Positions 39,319 through 52,600 are shown, counted from the stretch's first letter. The stretch: 64,000 nt of DNA from Pseudoalteromonas rubra (GCF_005887095.1 NZ_PNCI01000044.1:1-64000); one strand, 5' to 3'. The notes: generated by a model from the sequence alone, not told the origin. Made by a program: numbers and translations.

Positions 39319-39519
39319 TGTGTGAGCACTTGCTTTCATCTTTGTTATTGAATTGACTGTGTTTTTACTTATATCCTTCTGCCTTTTGACAACTTATGTG
39401 TACACCCGGGTTAATTTAACCGGCCCGGGTTAGCCATCTGCGCGTCCGGCACGCTTGTACATTGCGGTGTCTTGGAATATCTAATTGGTATTCGTCCGAA
39501 TAACAAAAATAGGCAAGCA

Positions 39520-40698
39520 ATGAAGAAGTTACATGATCAGACCAATTGTATTCATGGTCCACACCACTTTGATGACCCGCACGGTGCCCTGACAGCACCT
39601 CTGTATCAGAGTTCGACGTTTAAGTTCAAGGATGCGGCACAAGGCGCAGCGCGTTTTGCTGGCGAAGAAGCCGGTTATATCTATACACGCCTTGGCAATC
39701 CGACCACCCGTGAGCTGGAAGAAAAGCTGGCGCAGCTCGAAGAAATGGAAGATGCTGCCGCTACGGCAACAGGCATGGGCGCAGTATCTGCCTCAGTGCT
39801 GAGCTTTTTACAGCAGGGCGATCATCTAATTGCCTCTAAAGCGCTGTATGGGTGTAGCTTTGCTTTGTTTGCACACATGTTACCTAAGTTCGGCATTGAG
39901 GTGACTTTTGTAGATATGACGGACCCGCAAGCACTGGCCGATGCGCTGCAGCCTAACAGTAAGATGTTGTTTGCCGAAACACCGATCAATCCCAATATGA
40001 CGGTACTGGATTTAGCCATGCTGGGACAGTTTGCTCAGCAGCATAAGTTGATCAGTGTGGTCGACAACACCTTTATGACGCCACTACTGCAAAAGCCCAA
40101 ACACTTTGGTATCGATATCGTGATCCACAGTGCGACTAAGTACCTCAATGGTCATGGTGACGTCGTAGCCGGTATTGTCTGTGGCAGTGCTGAGCACATA
40201 GAGACAATCAAGCTCACCGTACTAAAAGACATCGGCGCGACTATCAGCCCACACGATGCCTGGCTTATCAACCGGGGGCTCAAAACCTTACATGTGCGCG
40301 TTGCAAGGCACTGTGAAAATGCGCAGAAAGTAGCCGAGTTTCTCGATAATCATCCTAAGGTCGACACTGTTTATTACCCAGGCTTGCCATCTCATCCTGG
40401 CTACCGCTTCCTTGGAGAGCAGATGAAAGGCGCTGGTGGTGTGATCGCTTTTGAAATCAAAGGCGGGGTCAGTGAAGGTGAAAAGTTCATCAATGCGACT
40501 GAGCTGTGCACCCTGGCTGTAAGCCTGGGCGATCCGGAAACGCTGATCCAGCACCCGGCATCGATGACACACTCTCCTTACACGCCTGAAGAGCGTCAGG
40601 CAGCCGGGATCTCGGATGGCCTGATCCGTATTTCCGTTGGGCTTGAGGCCGTCGAAGATATCATCGAAGACCTGGAAAAAGCGTTTTTTTGTATATAA
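39520..40698 (+). CDS. megL: methionine gamma-lyase (PLP-dependent Cys/Met metabolism enzyme)
   Basis: A 392-residue enzyme that most resembles methionine gamma-lyase, which breaks methionine to methanethiol, 2-oxobutyrate and ammonia. Shared features are RFAGEEAGYIYTRLGNPTT, YGCSFALF with the Cys characteristic of the lyase active site, and the PLP-binding Lys in HSATKYLNGHGD followed by VVAGIV. Cystathionine gamma-synthase or beta-lyase is the main alternative but usually lacks this Cys. The ATG at 39520 gives the family N-terminus. It stands alone between ycjF and phhA. Confidence 0.85.
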   Translation: MKKLHDQTNCIHGPHHFDDPHGALTAPLYQSSTFKFKDAAQGAARFAGEEAGYIYTRLGNPTTRELEEKLAQLEEMEDAAATATGMGAVSASVLSFLQQGDHLIASKALYGCSFALFAHMLPKFGIEVTFVDMTDPQALADALQPNSKMLFAETPINPNMTVLDLAMLGQFAQQHKLISVVDNTFMTPLLQKPKHFGIDIVIHSATKYLNGHGDVVAGIVCGSAEHIETIKLTVLKDIGATISPHDAWLINRGLKTLHVRVARHCENAQKVAEFLDNHPKVDTVYYPGLPSHPGYRFLGEQMKGAGGVIAFEIKGGVSEGEKFINATELCTLAVSLGDPETLIQHPASMTHSPYTPEERQAAGISDGLIRISVGLEAVEDIIEDLEKAFFCI

Positions 40699-40763
40699 AT
40701 ATTTACAGTGAATCGCTTTGAATGCCCTGTAAATAAAGGGGTGTGTTTTTTGGTGTTCAATTG

Positions 40764-40781
40764 TGTAAATTAATTGGTACA
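40764..40781 (+). promoter_or_regulatory. TyrR/PhhR-like box upstream of phhA
   Basis: TGTAAA-TTAATT-GGTACA compares with the TyrR consensus TGTAAA-N6-TTTACA (10 of 12 defined bases). It lies about 130 bp before phhA. PhhR, a TyrR homologue, activates phh operons in Pseudomonas; a similar role here is inferred. Confidence 0.5.
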
Positions 40782-40911
40782 AAATGGACCTTTCTGGCCG
40801 GGCCGATTTCAGGCCTGGCTATTAAACTTTTCCTCACTTTTACATAGTATCCGGGTAACACTTTGACGCGTTGTTTTTGTTCAGATGCGACGCATTACCA
40901 AGAAGGTTACT

Positions 40912-41709
40912 ATGGCTAAATCGAGTAAATACACGTCTAAACAGCCCAACGAGCAGGGCCTGATCGAATGGACAGAAGAAGAAAATCAGATCTGGTCAGA
41001 ACTGGTTGCCAGACAGCTTGAGTGCATCAAAGGCAAAGCGTGTGATGAGTATCTCGAAGGCCTGCAAAAAATCAATTTACCCCACGACCGTATCCCGCAG
41101 CTACACGAGCTGAACGAGGTACTGGAGCGTGAAACGGGCTGGCAGGTCGCGCCAGTACCTGCGTTGATCGACTTTGATGAGTTTTTCCGCCTGCTTGCTA
41201 ACAAGCAGTTCCCGGTTGCCACTTTTATCCGCAGTCGCGAGGAGTTTGATTACCTGCAGGAGCCGGATATTTTCCACGAAATTTTTGGCCACTGTGCCAT
41301 GCTGACCAACCCCGCGTTTGCAGAGTTTACTCACAAATATGGTCAGCTGGGTTACGCGGCAGAGAAAAAAGACCGCGTATATCTGGCCCGCCTGTACTGG
41401 TTTACCGTTGAGTTTGGCCTGATGCAAACCAAAGATGGTCTGCGCATATACGGCGGTGGTATCCTGTCCAGCCCAGGAGAAACTCAGTATGTCTATAGCG
41501 GTGAGCCAGAGATCAACGCTCTTGAAGTACTGGATGTACTGCGTACACCATACCGAATTGATATTATGCAGCCTTTGTACTACACCATTAACGCCATTGA
41601 CGATTTGTTTGATATCTCACAAATGGATATTATGGCGCAGGTACGTAAGGCCAAAGAACTGGGTCTGTTTGAACCTAAGTTCCCACCTAAAAACAAACTA
41701 GCAAGTTAA
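40912..41709 (+). CDS. phhA: phenylalanine 4-monooxygenase
   Basis: A 265-residue bacterial phenylalanine hydroxylase (Pseudomonas PhhA 262) that converts Phe to Tyr with tetrahydrobiopterin-type cofactor, O2 and non-haem iron. Iron ligands lie in [14 protein letters not shown] (two His) and the downstream Glu in [10 protein letters not shown]. The catalytic core is complete and there is no regulatory ACT domain. The ATG at 40912 follows AAGAAGG; an earlier start would add nine residues. It is followed after 10 bp by phhB. Confidence 0.97.
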   Translation: MAKSSKYTSKQPNEQGLIEWTEEENQIWSELVARQLECIKGKACDEYLEGLQKINLPHDRIPQLHELNEVLERETGWQVAPVPALIDFDEFFRLLANKQFPVATFIRSREEFDYLQEPDIFHEIFGHCAMLTNPAFAEFTHKYGQLGYAAEKKDRVYLARLYWFTVEFGLMQTKDGLRIYGGGILSSPGETQYVYSGEPEINALEVLDVLRTPYRIDIMQPLYYTINAIDDLFDISQMDIMAQVRKAKELGLFEPKFPPKNKLAS

Positions 41710-41719
41710 GGATTTATTG

Positions 41720-42064
41720 ATGTCTGATTTAAGTGCACAAAAATGTGAAGCGTGTCGTGCGGATGCGCCTAAAGTGTCAGATGCCGAATTAGCTGAACTG
41801 ATCAAGCTGATCCCGGATTGGGTGCCAGAAGTACGTGATGGCATTATGCAGCTTGAGCGTGTTTACAAGTTTAAGAACTTCAAGCAAGCCATCGCATTTA
41901 CCAACAAAGTAGGTGATATGGCCGAAGACGAAGGCCATCACCCAGGCCTGTTGACTGAGTGGGGCAAAGTAACAGTAACTTGGTGGAGCCACTCTATCAA
42001 AGGTCTGCACAAAAATGACTTCATCTGTGCAGCGAAAACTGACGAGATCTTTGCAGCACTATAA
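41720..42064 (+). CDS. phhB: 4a-hydroxytetrahydrobiopterin dehydratase
   Basis: A 114-residue pterin-4a-carbinolamine dehydratase that recycles the cofactor used by PhhA. The active-site segment [20 protein letters not shown] is present, with the paired His and a downstream His in [14 protein letters not shown] short N-terminal CxxC (CEACRADAP) is typical of proteobacterial members. AAGGA precedes the ATG. Confidence 0.97.
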   Translation: MSDLSAQKCEACRADAPKVSDAELAELIKLIPDWVPEVRDGIMQLERVYKFKNFKQAIAFTNKVGDMAEDEGHHPGLLTEWGKVTVTWWSHSIKGLHKNDFICAAKTDEIFAAL

Positions 42065-42088
42065 GCATAAGATGTCATGCTAAAACAG

Positions 42089-42113
42089 AAAAAGGCGCGT
42101 CAGCGCCTTTTTT
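42089..42113 (+). terminator. terminator after phhAB
   Basis: Stem AAAAAGGCGC / GCGCCTTTTT around GTCA, with T-run. Confidence 0.88.
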
Positions 42114-42161
42114 AATGCCTGTAGGATTGTCGAGCCATAGCGGACAACCTCTTTACGTTTG

Positions 42162-44939
42162 CTAATGCGTAAGCGTCGGTCCCGATACGGCTTGTGAATC
42201 TCGCTCTAAATGTTGCAGCTCATCAATCAGCTCCAGCAACTCCGGCTCAATATAATCAAAGTCACGTGACTGTTTTAAAGCGGTCTCCAGGGTTTCGGCG
42301 AGGTTTTTAAGCGTCGGCACGCCCGTATAACAACAGGCACCATGAAACTTATGGATCACGGTCAGCAATGTTTGGGTGTCTTCCTGCTGCGCCGATTCAT
42401 TCAGCTGACCAAGCGTCTCCGGCACACTTTGTAACAACATGTCCAACATCTCCAGGGCCAGCTCTGGTTTATTACCTGCGCGCTGTAATGCCAGTTCCCA
42501 ATCTAGTAAGTGGCTCTCAAATGGGGCAATGCTGGCGACCTGGGGCTGTTGTGCTTTTTGCTTCTCCGGCGGTAATGAAGGGCTATAGTCGCAAATAATC
42601 TGACGCAGCATGTCTTCATCTATGGGTTTCGTCATATAACCGTTAAAGCCATCTTTGATCAATTGTTCCTTCTCACCGGTCAACGCGTGGGCGGTGACCG
42701 CAATGATTGGGGTATCGTCGTTTAAGGAAGACTCTTTAATCATTCTGCATGCGGTGATGCCGTCCATAATGGGCATTTGAATATCCATAAAGATCAGATC
42801 ATACTTTTGCGATTTACATAAGCTGACAGCCTGCGCCCCATTGTGTGCGGTATCTATGGTATCAACCTGCTCTTCGAGCAATGTATAAAGTAGCTTCAAA
42901 TTAGCATCGTTATCGTCGGCGATCAGCACTTTGAGCGGCAGGTGTGCCAAGTCAGTGTCGTCAATCGATACGCTTGGATGATCTAACCGGTACGGCGCTG
43001 CCAGCATATCGCACAGTTTACGGTGGTGCATGGGTTTACTGATACAGGCATCGGCACCGCTACCGATTAAGGATTCGCGCATATTGTGAGAAATGGTATT
43101 GACCATCAGATACAGATAATCCGCCATTTCTCTGGCCTGTGCAATATAGGCTTTAACCGTTTGCATATCATCTACGGTTGCCATATTACCGATCACACAG
43201 ATGTCGTATTTAAACTCCTGCTCGAGAGCCTCGAAGAATGCTTCTTCATTTTTACAGCAAGTCACCTGCATTGCCCAATCTTCAAGCTGAGCTTGAACGG
43301 CATTGCGGGTGTGTTCTTGCGGCTCAAAATACAGCACACGCTTGTTTTCCAGTGGTTTGGTTGGCAGGTCGTCGTCGAACAATCGGCTTGGCAGATTAAA
43401 AATGGCGTTAAAGGTAAAGCACGAACCATTGCCCGGCGCAGAGTTTAGCGTAATGCGGCCACTCATGGCTTCGACAATATGTTTGGTGATGATTAAGCCA
43501 AGGCCTGTGCCGCCAAATTTGCGGGTAATGCTGGAATCAGCCTGAGCAAACGGGGTAAACAGAGTGTCCTGCTTTTCCTGTGCAATGCCCAGCCCGGTAT
43601 CACTGACGGAAATAAGCAGCGATGTCTGACTGTCGCCCTTTAATCTGTGGCTGATATCGACTTTAACCGAGCCCTTCTCAGTGAACTTGATGGCATTACT
43701 GATCAGGTTGATCAGCACCTGCTTAAAGCGTGTGGGGTCGCCAACCAGATTGTCCGGGACCTGACGATTTATGGCAATCGACAGCTCCAGTTGCTTCTCA
43801 TAAGCACTGGGGGCAAGCAGGGTCATCACTTCATTTACTGCATCCCTGAGCTGGAACTGAATACTTTCAAGCTCCATGGCACCGGCTTCGAGTTTCGAAA
43901 AGTCGAGAATGTCACTGATGATGGTCAGCAAGCTGTTAGCCGATAGCTCAATGGTATCAAGGTAGTCTTTCTGGTGTTTGTTAAGGGGCGTTTTATAGAG
44001 CTGTCGGGTGAACCCAATCACGCCATTTAGCGGGGTTCTCAATTCATGACTCATCTTGGCGAGGAAATCAGACTTAACCCGGTTGGCTACCTGTGCTTCT
44101 TTTTTGGCGATATTAAGCTGAATGTTCTGGGTTTCGTACTGTTCCAGGGTTTCACGGTAATCGCAGGTGGCCTGATCTATGTGTTTTTGCATTTCATCCC
44201 GCTGCAGCACCATTTTTTCGCTAATGGTGATCAACCCTTCACGGAGCAAGTCAAACTCCCCTTGCATGGGCTGATCTACGCCAATTTTAGTTTTGCCCTC
44301 AAGCAGTTTATCTGTTGCCAGTAACAGATGAGAAAGGGGGGTGGAGAACATCCGGCTGAGTCGGGTCGACACAAAGGCACTGAGTAACAAGGCCACCATA
44401 ATGATGGCACCACTGAACAGCAGAGCTTGTTGCTGACCAATGATGGCCTGGTCTTTACTGAGCTCAATCATGAGTACTGCGGTGGTGCGAGTGTGGGCAT
44501 TTTGCCAGTCAGCGGCGGGTTGTTGCTGTAGTTTAACCGGCGCAAAAATGATGTATCTGTCGAGATACTGCACAATTTCCGTGGCGTGTAGCTCTGTCAC
44601 ATTGCCACGATAATGCAGTTGGTCAAAATCGTTGTGATAATTACTGGTTAGCAGCAGTTGATTGTCTTCATTGAACAGCGCGATGCTATTGACGAAGTTG
44701 CCATGTTGATTGTGGGTGGTGGTGATCACCCGATGTAACCTGGCTTTATCTCGTTCTGCCAGAGGTTGCTCCACCGTCATTGCCAGGGTGTTGGCCAGGC
44801 TGGTGCCTTGTTGCTTGAGGATTTGTTCAAGCTCAACGTAGCGATTTATAGTAAAATAGCCGCCAAGTACCAGGCCGATTAACACCGTTGGGATCAGGGT
44901 CAACACTAATACGCTGTCGCGCAAACTCAATTTAGACAT
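42162..44939 (-). CDS. barA: hybrid sensor histidine kinase BarA
   Basis: A 925-residue tripartite kinase (E. coli 918). Two transmembrane helices (about 10-30 and 170-190) flank a periplasmic sensor. HAMP follows, then the dimerisation domain with the phospho-His in MSHELRTPLNG, an ATPase domain (ISNAIKFTEKG, SDTGLGI, GGTGLGLIITK), a degenerate receiver (about 520-640), a true receiver with phospho-Asp in DLIFMDIQMPIMDG, and a C-terminal HPt domain (His in VIHKFHGACCY). BarA phosphorylates UvrY/GacA, controlling the Csr small RNAs. It is divergent from rlmD, the conserved arrangement. Confidence 0.95.
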   Translation of the reverse strand: MSKLSLRDSVLVLTLIPTVLIGLVLGGYFTINRYVELEQILKQQGTSLANTLAMTVEQPLAERDKARLHRVITTTHNQHGNFVNSIALFNEDNQLLLTSNYHNDFDQLHYRGNVTELHATEIVQYLDRYIIFAPVKLQQQPAADWQNAHTRTTAVLMIELSKDQAIIGQQQALLFSGAIIMVALLLSAFVSTRLSRMFSTPLSHLLLATDKLLEGKTKIGVDQPMQGEFDLLREGLITISEKMVLQRDEMQKHIDQATCDYRETLEQYETQNIQLNIAKKEAQVANRVKSDFLAKMSHELRTPLNGVIGFTRQLYKTPLNKHQKDYLDTIELSANSLLTIISDILDFSKLEAGAMELESIQFQLRDAVNEVMTLLAPSAYEKQLELSIAINRQVPDNLVGDPTRFKQVLINLISNAIKFTEKGSVKVDISHRLKGDSQTSLLISVSDTGLGIAQEKQDTLFTPFAQADSSITRKFGGTGLGLIITKHIVEAMSGRITLNSAPGNGSCFTFNAIFNLPSRLFDDDLPTKPLENKRVLYFEPQEHTRNAVQAQLEDWAMQVTCCKNEEAFFEALEQEFKYDICVIGNMATVDDMQTVKAYIAQAREMADYLYLMVNTISHNMRESLIGSGADACISKPMHHRKLCDMLAAPYRLDHPSVSIDDTDLAHLPLKVLIADDNDANLKLLYTLLEEQVDTIDTAHNGAQAVSLCKSQKYDLIFMDIQMPIMDGITACRMIKESSLNDDTPIIAVTAHALTGEKEQLIKDGFNGYMTKPIDEDMLRQIICDYSPSLPPEKQKAQQPQVASIAPFESHLLDWELALQRAGNKPELALEMLDMLLQSVPETLGQLNESAQQEDTQTLLTVIHKFHGACCYTGVPTLKNLAETLETALKQSRDFDYIEPELLELIDELQHLERDSQAVSGPTLTH

Positions 44940-45021
44940 AAATTGGATGTAAAACAGTAAGTAGTCTGAGTCCTAGAGTATCGAGTTAACAGGTGTTTAG
45001 CAATCTTATAGGGGCGGCAAT

Positions 45022-46347
45022 ATGGCACAAATATTTCGTGCTGGAAAATCTTCTAAACAACGCAGTAAACAAGCAGAAACAGTTGAGCTGACAATCGACT
45101 CGCTGGATCATCAGGGGCGGGGCGTGTGCAGGCATCAGGGGAAAGTCGGCTTTGTGGACGGCGCACTGGCCTCAGAGCGGGTTAAAGCACGTATCAAGGC
45201 ACAAAAAAGTCGTGTTTTCGAAGCGTATACCATGAAAGTGCTTGAACCAAGTGAGGAGCGGGTTACGCCGTTTTGTGAATACTATCAGCAATGTGGTGGC
45301 TGTTCATTACAACACCTGAATGCCAGTGCTCAGTTGGTGCACAAACAGCAGGCGGTTTCGGCCTTATTTGACAAATTCGCCAAAGCAACTGAGTTGCCCT
45401 GGCTACCACCACTGACAGGGCCTGTTCACCATTATCGCCGCGCCGGGCGCATTGCCTGCATATATGACAAACAAAATAACCAGCTCAAACTGGGATTTCG
45501 TGCTGCCGGGTCAAAGAAGATTGTAGAAATTGATCACTGCGCGGTCATGGTCGATGTCTTTGCTGGTGGCTTTGAAGCATTACGCCAGAGTTTAAATGCG
45601 CATCCGGAGCTGCGTAGTGTCAGCCATATCCAGTTTTGTGCAGCAGATAATGGTGCATTTGTGTTGTTGCGTCATACCCGTTCAATCAGCGCTCAGGTGA
45701 AAGCACAATTTGCAGAGCGTCTTGCTGTTCAGAACTGGGAGTTTGTCTGGGATGATGGAAAGTCGCAACCTGAGTATGCGTTATTACCTGCCTATGAAAG
45801 TGCCGGGGTGACGTTTGAATTTAAACTCGATAACTTTATTCAGGTTAACCGCGATATCAATGAGCAAATGCTTCACAGGGCGTTAGAGTGGCTTGAACTT
45901 ACTGGCGACGAACAAGTATTGGACCTGTTCTGTGGAATTGGTAATTTCTCTTTATTGCTGGCAAAACATGCAAACGAAGTGGTCGCAGTAGAAGGGGTCG
46001 CAGCCTCGGTTGCAATGGCACGCCAAAATGCGCACACTAACCACATCGACACGGTTAGCTTTCATCAGTTCGACCTCACCCAGCCACTGACTGAAGCCGA
46101 CTGGTTTCACTCGTCGCTGGATGTATTAGTACTGGACCCTTCACGTACCGGGGCATATGAGATATTACGTCAGTTACCATTGACGCAATTTAAACAGGTT
46201 TTATATGTGTCCTGCGATCCGGTGACTATGGCCAGAGATGCGGCGCTGTTACTGGAAGCTGGCTTTGTGGTCGATAAAGTGTGTTTAATGAATATGTTCC
46301 CGCACACTGGACATATAGAAACCATGGCGTTGTTTCAAAGGAGGTAG
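45022..46347 (+). CDS. rlmD: 23S rRNA (uracil-1939-C5)-methyltransferase
   Basis: A 441-residue RlmD (formerly RumA). It has an N-terminal TRAM RNA-binding domain, an iron-sulfur cluster signature (CEYYQQCGGCSLQHL), the SAM-binding motif DLFCGIGNFSLLL, LVLDPSRTGA, and the catalytic Cys in YVSCDPVTMARD. It methylates U1939 of 23S rRNA. It lies between barA and relA, as in E. coli, ending 4 bp before relA. Confidence 0.97.
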   Translation: MAQIFRAGKSSKQRSKQAETVELTIDSLDHQGRGVCRHQGKVGFVDGALASERVKARIKAQKSRVFEAYTMKVLEPSEERVTPFCEYYQQCGGCSLQHLNASAQLVHKQQAVSALFDKFAKATELPWLPPLTGPVHHYRRAGRIACIYDKQNNQLKLGFRAAGSKKIVEIDHCAVMVDVFAGGFEALRQSLNAHPELRSVSHIQFCAADNGAFVLLRHTRSISAQVKAQFAERLAVQNWEFVWDDGKSQPEYALLPAYESAGVTFEFKLDNFIQVNRDINEQMLHRALEWLELTGDEQVLDLFCGIGNFSLLLAKHANEVVAVEGVAASVAMARQNAHTNHIDTVSFHQFDLTQPLTEADWFHSSLDVLVLDPSRTGAYEILRQLPLTQFKQVLYVSCDPVTMARDAALLLEAGFVVDKVCLMNMFPHTGHIETMALFQRR

Positions 46348-46351
46348 TCAT

Positions 46352-48508
46352 ATGGTTGCGACTCGCCAGTCTCATCAATCCGGTCTTCCGGCAGACTTTC
46401 ATGCCCGGCTTGCACTGCTCAACTTATCGCAGGAAAAGCGAGACAGGCTGGATCAGGTCTATGCCTTGTGTCCGGAAGAAGAAGCGACAACGACCCTGGC
46501 CAAAGCCATTGAGATGGTAGAGATCCTGGCGGAACTGAATTTCGATTCAGAGTCACTGGCCGGCGCATTCCTGACGCCCTACTTTTTATCCGGCCAGGTT
46601 GAAATAGATGCGATAGAACAAGCACAAGGCGAAAATGTTGCCTTATTGCTCAGAGGGGTTGAGCAGATGGCCTCAATCAGCACCCTGGCACATCAGAGCA
46701 AAGGCAGCCTGCAAATAGACAAAATCCGGCGCATGTTATTGGCCATGGTGGAAGATGTTCGTGCTGTGGTGATCAAGCTGGCAGAGCAGATCTGTTACCT
46801 GCGGGCCGTTAAAAATGCCTCTGAGGAAGAGCGGGTGGTGGCAGCTAAAGCCACAGCCAATATTTTTGCGCCACTGGCGAACCGGTTGGGGATCGGGCAG
46901 CTTAAGTGGGAGCTAGAAGATCTCTCATTTCGCTATTTACACCCGAAAACTTATAAGAGCATCGCCAAGCAGCTGTCGGATAAACGCCTTGATCGTGAAG
47001 CCTATATGACCAATATGGTCGACCTGGTCCAGAGTAAGCTTAAGGAAGCGGGCATTGAGGCTGAAGTGTATGGCCGACCCAAACACATTTACAGCATCTA
47101 TAAAAAAATGATGCAGAAGAATTATGAATTCGATCAGCTCTTTGATATCCGCGCGATGCGGGTGGTGGTCAATGAAATTCAGGACTGTTACGGCGCGCTG
47201 GGCATAGTGCACACCAACTGGCGTCATCTGCATAAAGAATTTGACGACTATGTTGCCACACCAAAGCAGAACGGTTATCAGTCTATCCATACTGTGGTAT
47301 TTGGTCCTGAAGGCAAAACCGTTGAGATCCAGATCCGTACCCAGGCAATGCACCAGGATGCCGAGCTGGGCGTGGCGGCACACTGGATGTATAAAGAAGG
47401 GGCTTTGCCGGGCCGTGGTTCGGGATATGAGCAGAAGATCAGCTGGCTGAGAAAACTGCTGCAATGGCAAGAAGAGGTCGTTGATGGCAGCGAGCTGGCC
47501 GAAGAGCTTAAAAACCAGGTTGTAGAAGACAGGGTGTATGTTTTTACGCCCAAAGGCGATATTTTTGACTTGCCACTGGGTGCTACGCCACTGGATTTTG
47601 CCTACTACATTCATTCCAATGTTGGCCACCGCTGCATCGGTGCTAAGGTATTTGGCAAAATCGTGCCCTTTACCCATAAGTTATCAACCGGCGATCAGGT
47701 CGAGATACTGACCCAGAAAAACCCCTCGCCAAGTCGAGACTGGCTCAGCCCGTCGCTGGGTTATGTGCACTCATCCAGAGCGCGCAGCAAGATCCACCAC
47801 TGGTTTAAGCAGCAAGACAGAGATAAAAACCTGCAGGCGGGTAAAGAGATCCTCGATGGCCATCTGCAAAAGCTGGATTTAACATACAAAGACCTGGACT
47901 CAGCCATTGAGCGCTTTAATTTTAAAGAGCTTGACGATTTAATGGTGGCCATTGGTGCCGGAGATATTCGCATCAACCAGTTCCTGAATTATGTTCAGGA
48001 CAAGCCGGACCCAATGCCCAAGCTCAAAATGAGTACGCCGAAAAAGCACAAAGGCGATAGCAATGGCATTGTGGTCGAAGGTGTTGGCAACCTGATGAGC
48101 CATGTTGCCAAGTGTTGTCAGCCGGTTCCGGGGGATGAGATCGTCGGTTATATCACACAGGGGCGGGGCATTGCCGTGCATCGTGCCGATTGTGATTCCT
48201 TTGCCCACATTTGTGAGCAGCATCCGGAGCGGGAAATTGCCGTCAGCTGGTCAGATGATGTACGTGCCTGTTATGCGGTTACCTTACATATTGAGGCCAA
48301 TGACCGCCACGGCCTGATCCGCGATATCAGTTCGGTGCTGGCCAACGAAAAGCTCAATGTGATGAATATGAACGTCAACACGCAGGATGATAAGCACATT
48401 GCCATTTTCACTATGAAACTCGAAGTGGGAGACTTATCCGCAATGAACCGTTTGCTGACCAAGCTGATGCAAATAGAAGGGGTGTTTGAAGCCCGGAGGC
48501 AACACTGA
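46352..48508 (+). CDS. relA: (p)ppGpp synthetase I
   Basis: A 718-residue RelA. The N-terminal hydrolase-like domain lacks the metal-binding His-Asp pair (FLTPYFLSG at the usual HD site), so it should be synthetase-only. The synthetase domain carries KPKHIYSIYKKM-like (GRPKHIYSIYKKM) and NGYQSIHTVV. A TGS domain (VYVFTPKGDIFDLPLGATP), the Cys pair AKCCQPVPGDEI and a C-terminal ACT domain follow. It makes pppGpp/ppGpp on ribosomes carrying uncharged tRNA. The operon is rlmD-relA-mazG. Confidence 0.97.
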   Translation: MVATRQSHQSGLPADFHARLALLNLSQEKRDRLDQVYALCPEEEATTTLAKAIEMVEILAELNFDSESLAGAFLTPYFLSGQVEIDAIEQAQGENVALLLRGVEQMASISTLAHQSKGSLQIDKIRRMLLAMVEDVRAVVIKLAEQICYLRAVKNASEEERVVAAKATANIFAPLANRLGIGQLKWELEDLSFRYLHPKTYKSIAKQLSDKRLDREAYMTNMVDLVQSKLKEAGIEAEVYGRPKHIYSIYKKMMQKNYEFDQLFDIRAMRVVVNEIQDCYGALGIVHTNWRHLHKEFDDYVATPKQNGYQSIHTVVFGPEGKTVEIQIRTQAMHQDAELGVAAHWMYKEGALPGRGSGYEQKISWLRKLLQWQEEVVDGSELAEELKNQVVEDRVYVFTPKGDIFDLPLGATPLDFAYYIHSNVGHRCIGAKVFGKIVPFTHKLSTGDQVEILTQKNPSPSRDWLSPSLGYVHSSRARSKIHHWFKQQDRDKNLQAGKEILDGHLQKLDLTYKDLDSAIERFNFKELDDLMVAIGAGDIRINQFLNYVQDKPDPMPKLKMSTPKKHKGDSNGIVVEGVGNLMSHVAKCCQPVPGDEIVGYITQGRGIAVHRADCDSFAHICEQHPEREIAVSWSDDVRACYAVTLHIEANDRHGLIRDISSVLANEKLNVMNMNVNTQDDKHIAIFTMKLEVGDLSAMNRLLTKLMQIEGVFEARRQH

Positions 48509-48510
48509 GT

Positions 48511-49311
48511 ATGAGTGCCTCATTGCAGCAATTACTGGAGATTATGGCGACCCTGCGCGACCCGCAAAAGGGTTGCGCCTGGGATCAACAACAAAGCTTT
48601 GAAACCATAGTGCCTCACACACTGGAAGAAGCCTACGAAGTGGCTGACAGCATAGAGCAACAAGACTTTGTCGGGCTAAAAGATGAGCTGGGTGATTTAC
48701 TGTTTCAGGTGATTTTTTATGCTCAGTTGGGCAAAGAAGCCGGGCTCTTTGAGTTTGAAGACATAGTGAAAGGACTGAATGATAAGCTGGTGCGCCGCCA
48801 CCCTCATGTCTTTGAGACTCCGGATAGCACTTTGAGCGATGCTGAATTACATGCGCAGTGGCAGGCGATCAAAGATAAGGAGCGCGGAGCAAAGCCTACC
48901 CGGTTTGGCGATGATGTACCTTTAAATCTGCCCGCCTTATCGCGCGCTGCGAAAATTCAAAAGCGCGCTGCGTCTTTGGGATTTGACTGGCCCACCTATC
49001 AGGGCGCATTGGACAAAGTGGCCGAGGAAGTGGCCGAAGTCAGTGAGGCACTCAGTCACGACCCTGACTCCGAGCACAGTGCGGAGGAGCTCGGCGACCT
49101 GCTGTTTGCTACGGTGAATGTGGCGCGCCACATCAAACGCGACCCGGAGCAGTTGCTACGCCGCGCCAGTGACAAATTTATCGCCCGCTTTAGTGCCATC
49201 GAGGGCATTCTGGCGGAGCGGGAAATTGCCTTGTCGGACGCCAGCCTGGCGCAAATGGATGAGGCCTGGGAAGAAGTCAAACGACGTCAGCGTTCAGGTG
49301 AGAATAATTAA
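48511..49311 (+). CDS. mazG: nucleoside triphosphate pyrophosphohydrolase MazG
   Basis: A 266-residue protein with two tandem MazG domains. Each has the acidic metal-binding pattern: EEAYEVADSIE with DELGDLLFQVIF in the first, and EEVAEVSEALS with EELGDLLFATVN in the second. It hydrolyses (d)NTPs to monophosphates and PPi; in E. coli it lowers ppGpp toxicity, which fits its place after relA. It starts 2 bp after the relA stop. Confidence 0.96.
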   Translation: MSASLQQLLEIMATLRDPQKGCAWDQQQSFETIVPHTLEEAYEVADSIEQQDFVGLKDELGDLLFQVIFYAQLGKEAGLFEFEDIVKGLNDKLVRRHPHVFETPDSTLSDAELHAQWQAIKDKERGAKPTRFGDDVPLNLPALSRAAKIQKRAASLGFDWPTYQGALDKVAEEVAEVSEALSHDPDSEHSAEELGDLLFATVNVARHIKRDPEQLLRRASDKFIARFSAIEGILAEREIALSDASLAQMDEAWEEVKRRQRSGENN

Positions 49312-49399
49312 AGGGGGCGATTTTTCGCTGGATTGCCCCTTGCACTTTTGCTATACTATTGCCCCGTCTTGATTCTTATTTAAATTCCATTTTTCCTGA

Positions 49400-51049
<1,650 letters not shown>

Positions 51050-51054
51050 TAATG

Positions 51055-51084
51055 AAAAGCCGTGCCTTAGTGCACGGCTTTTTT
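51055..51084 (+). terminator. terminator between pyrG and eno
   Basis: Stem AAAAGCCGTGC / GCACGGCTTTT with a 6-nt loop and T-run. Confidence 0.88.
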
Positions 51085-51105
51085 AATCGCCACAAAGATA
51101 AGTAG

Positions 51106-52488
<1,383 letters not shown>

Positions 52489-52505
52489 TTCATATTAACT
52501 GACTG

Positions 52506-52534
52506 AAAAGCCGCGTAATTTACGCGGCTTTTTT
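52506..52534 (+). terminator. terminator after eno
   Basis: GCCGCGTA / TACGCGGC stem flanked by A- and T-runs (52510-52528). Confidence 0.9.
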
Positions 52535-52600
52535 GTGTGCGACACGCAATATGTTTCTGTATTATACCCGCCTCGTTAAAAATGACTGAAGGACGTCATC

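Noticed and set aside
40701-40734. ATTTACAG / CTGTAAAT inverted repeat after megL as a terminator
   Set aside because: The 18-nt loop and AT-rich stem make a weak structure with no T-run. It could equally be paired TyrR half-sites.
46352-48508. Loss of the His-Asp pair in the RelA hydrolase domain as a mutation
   Set aside because: This is the normal state of gammaproteobacterial RelA, which is synthetase-only.
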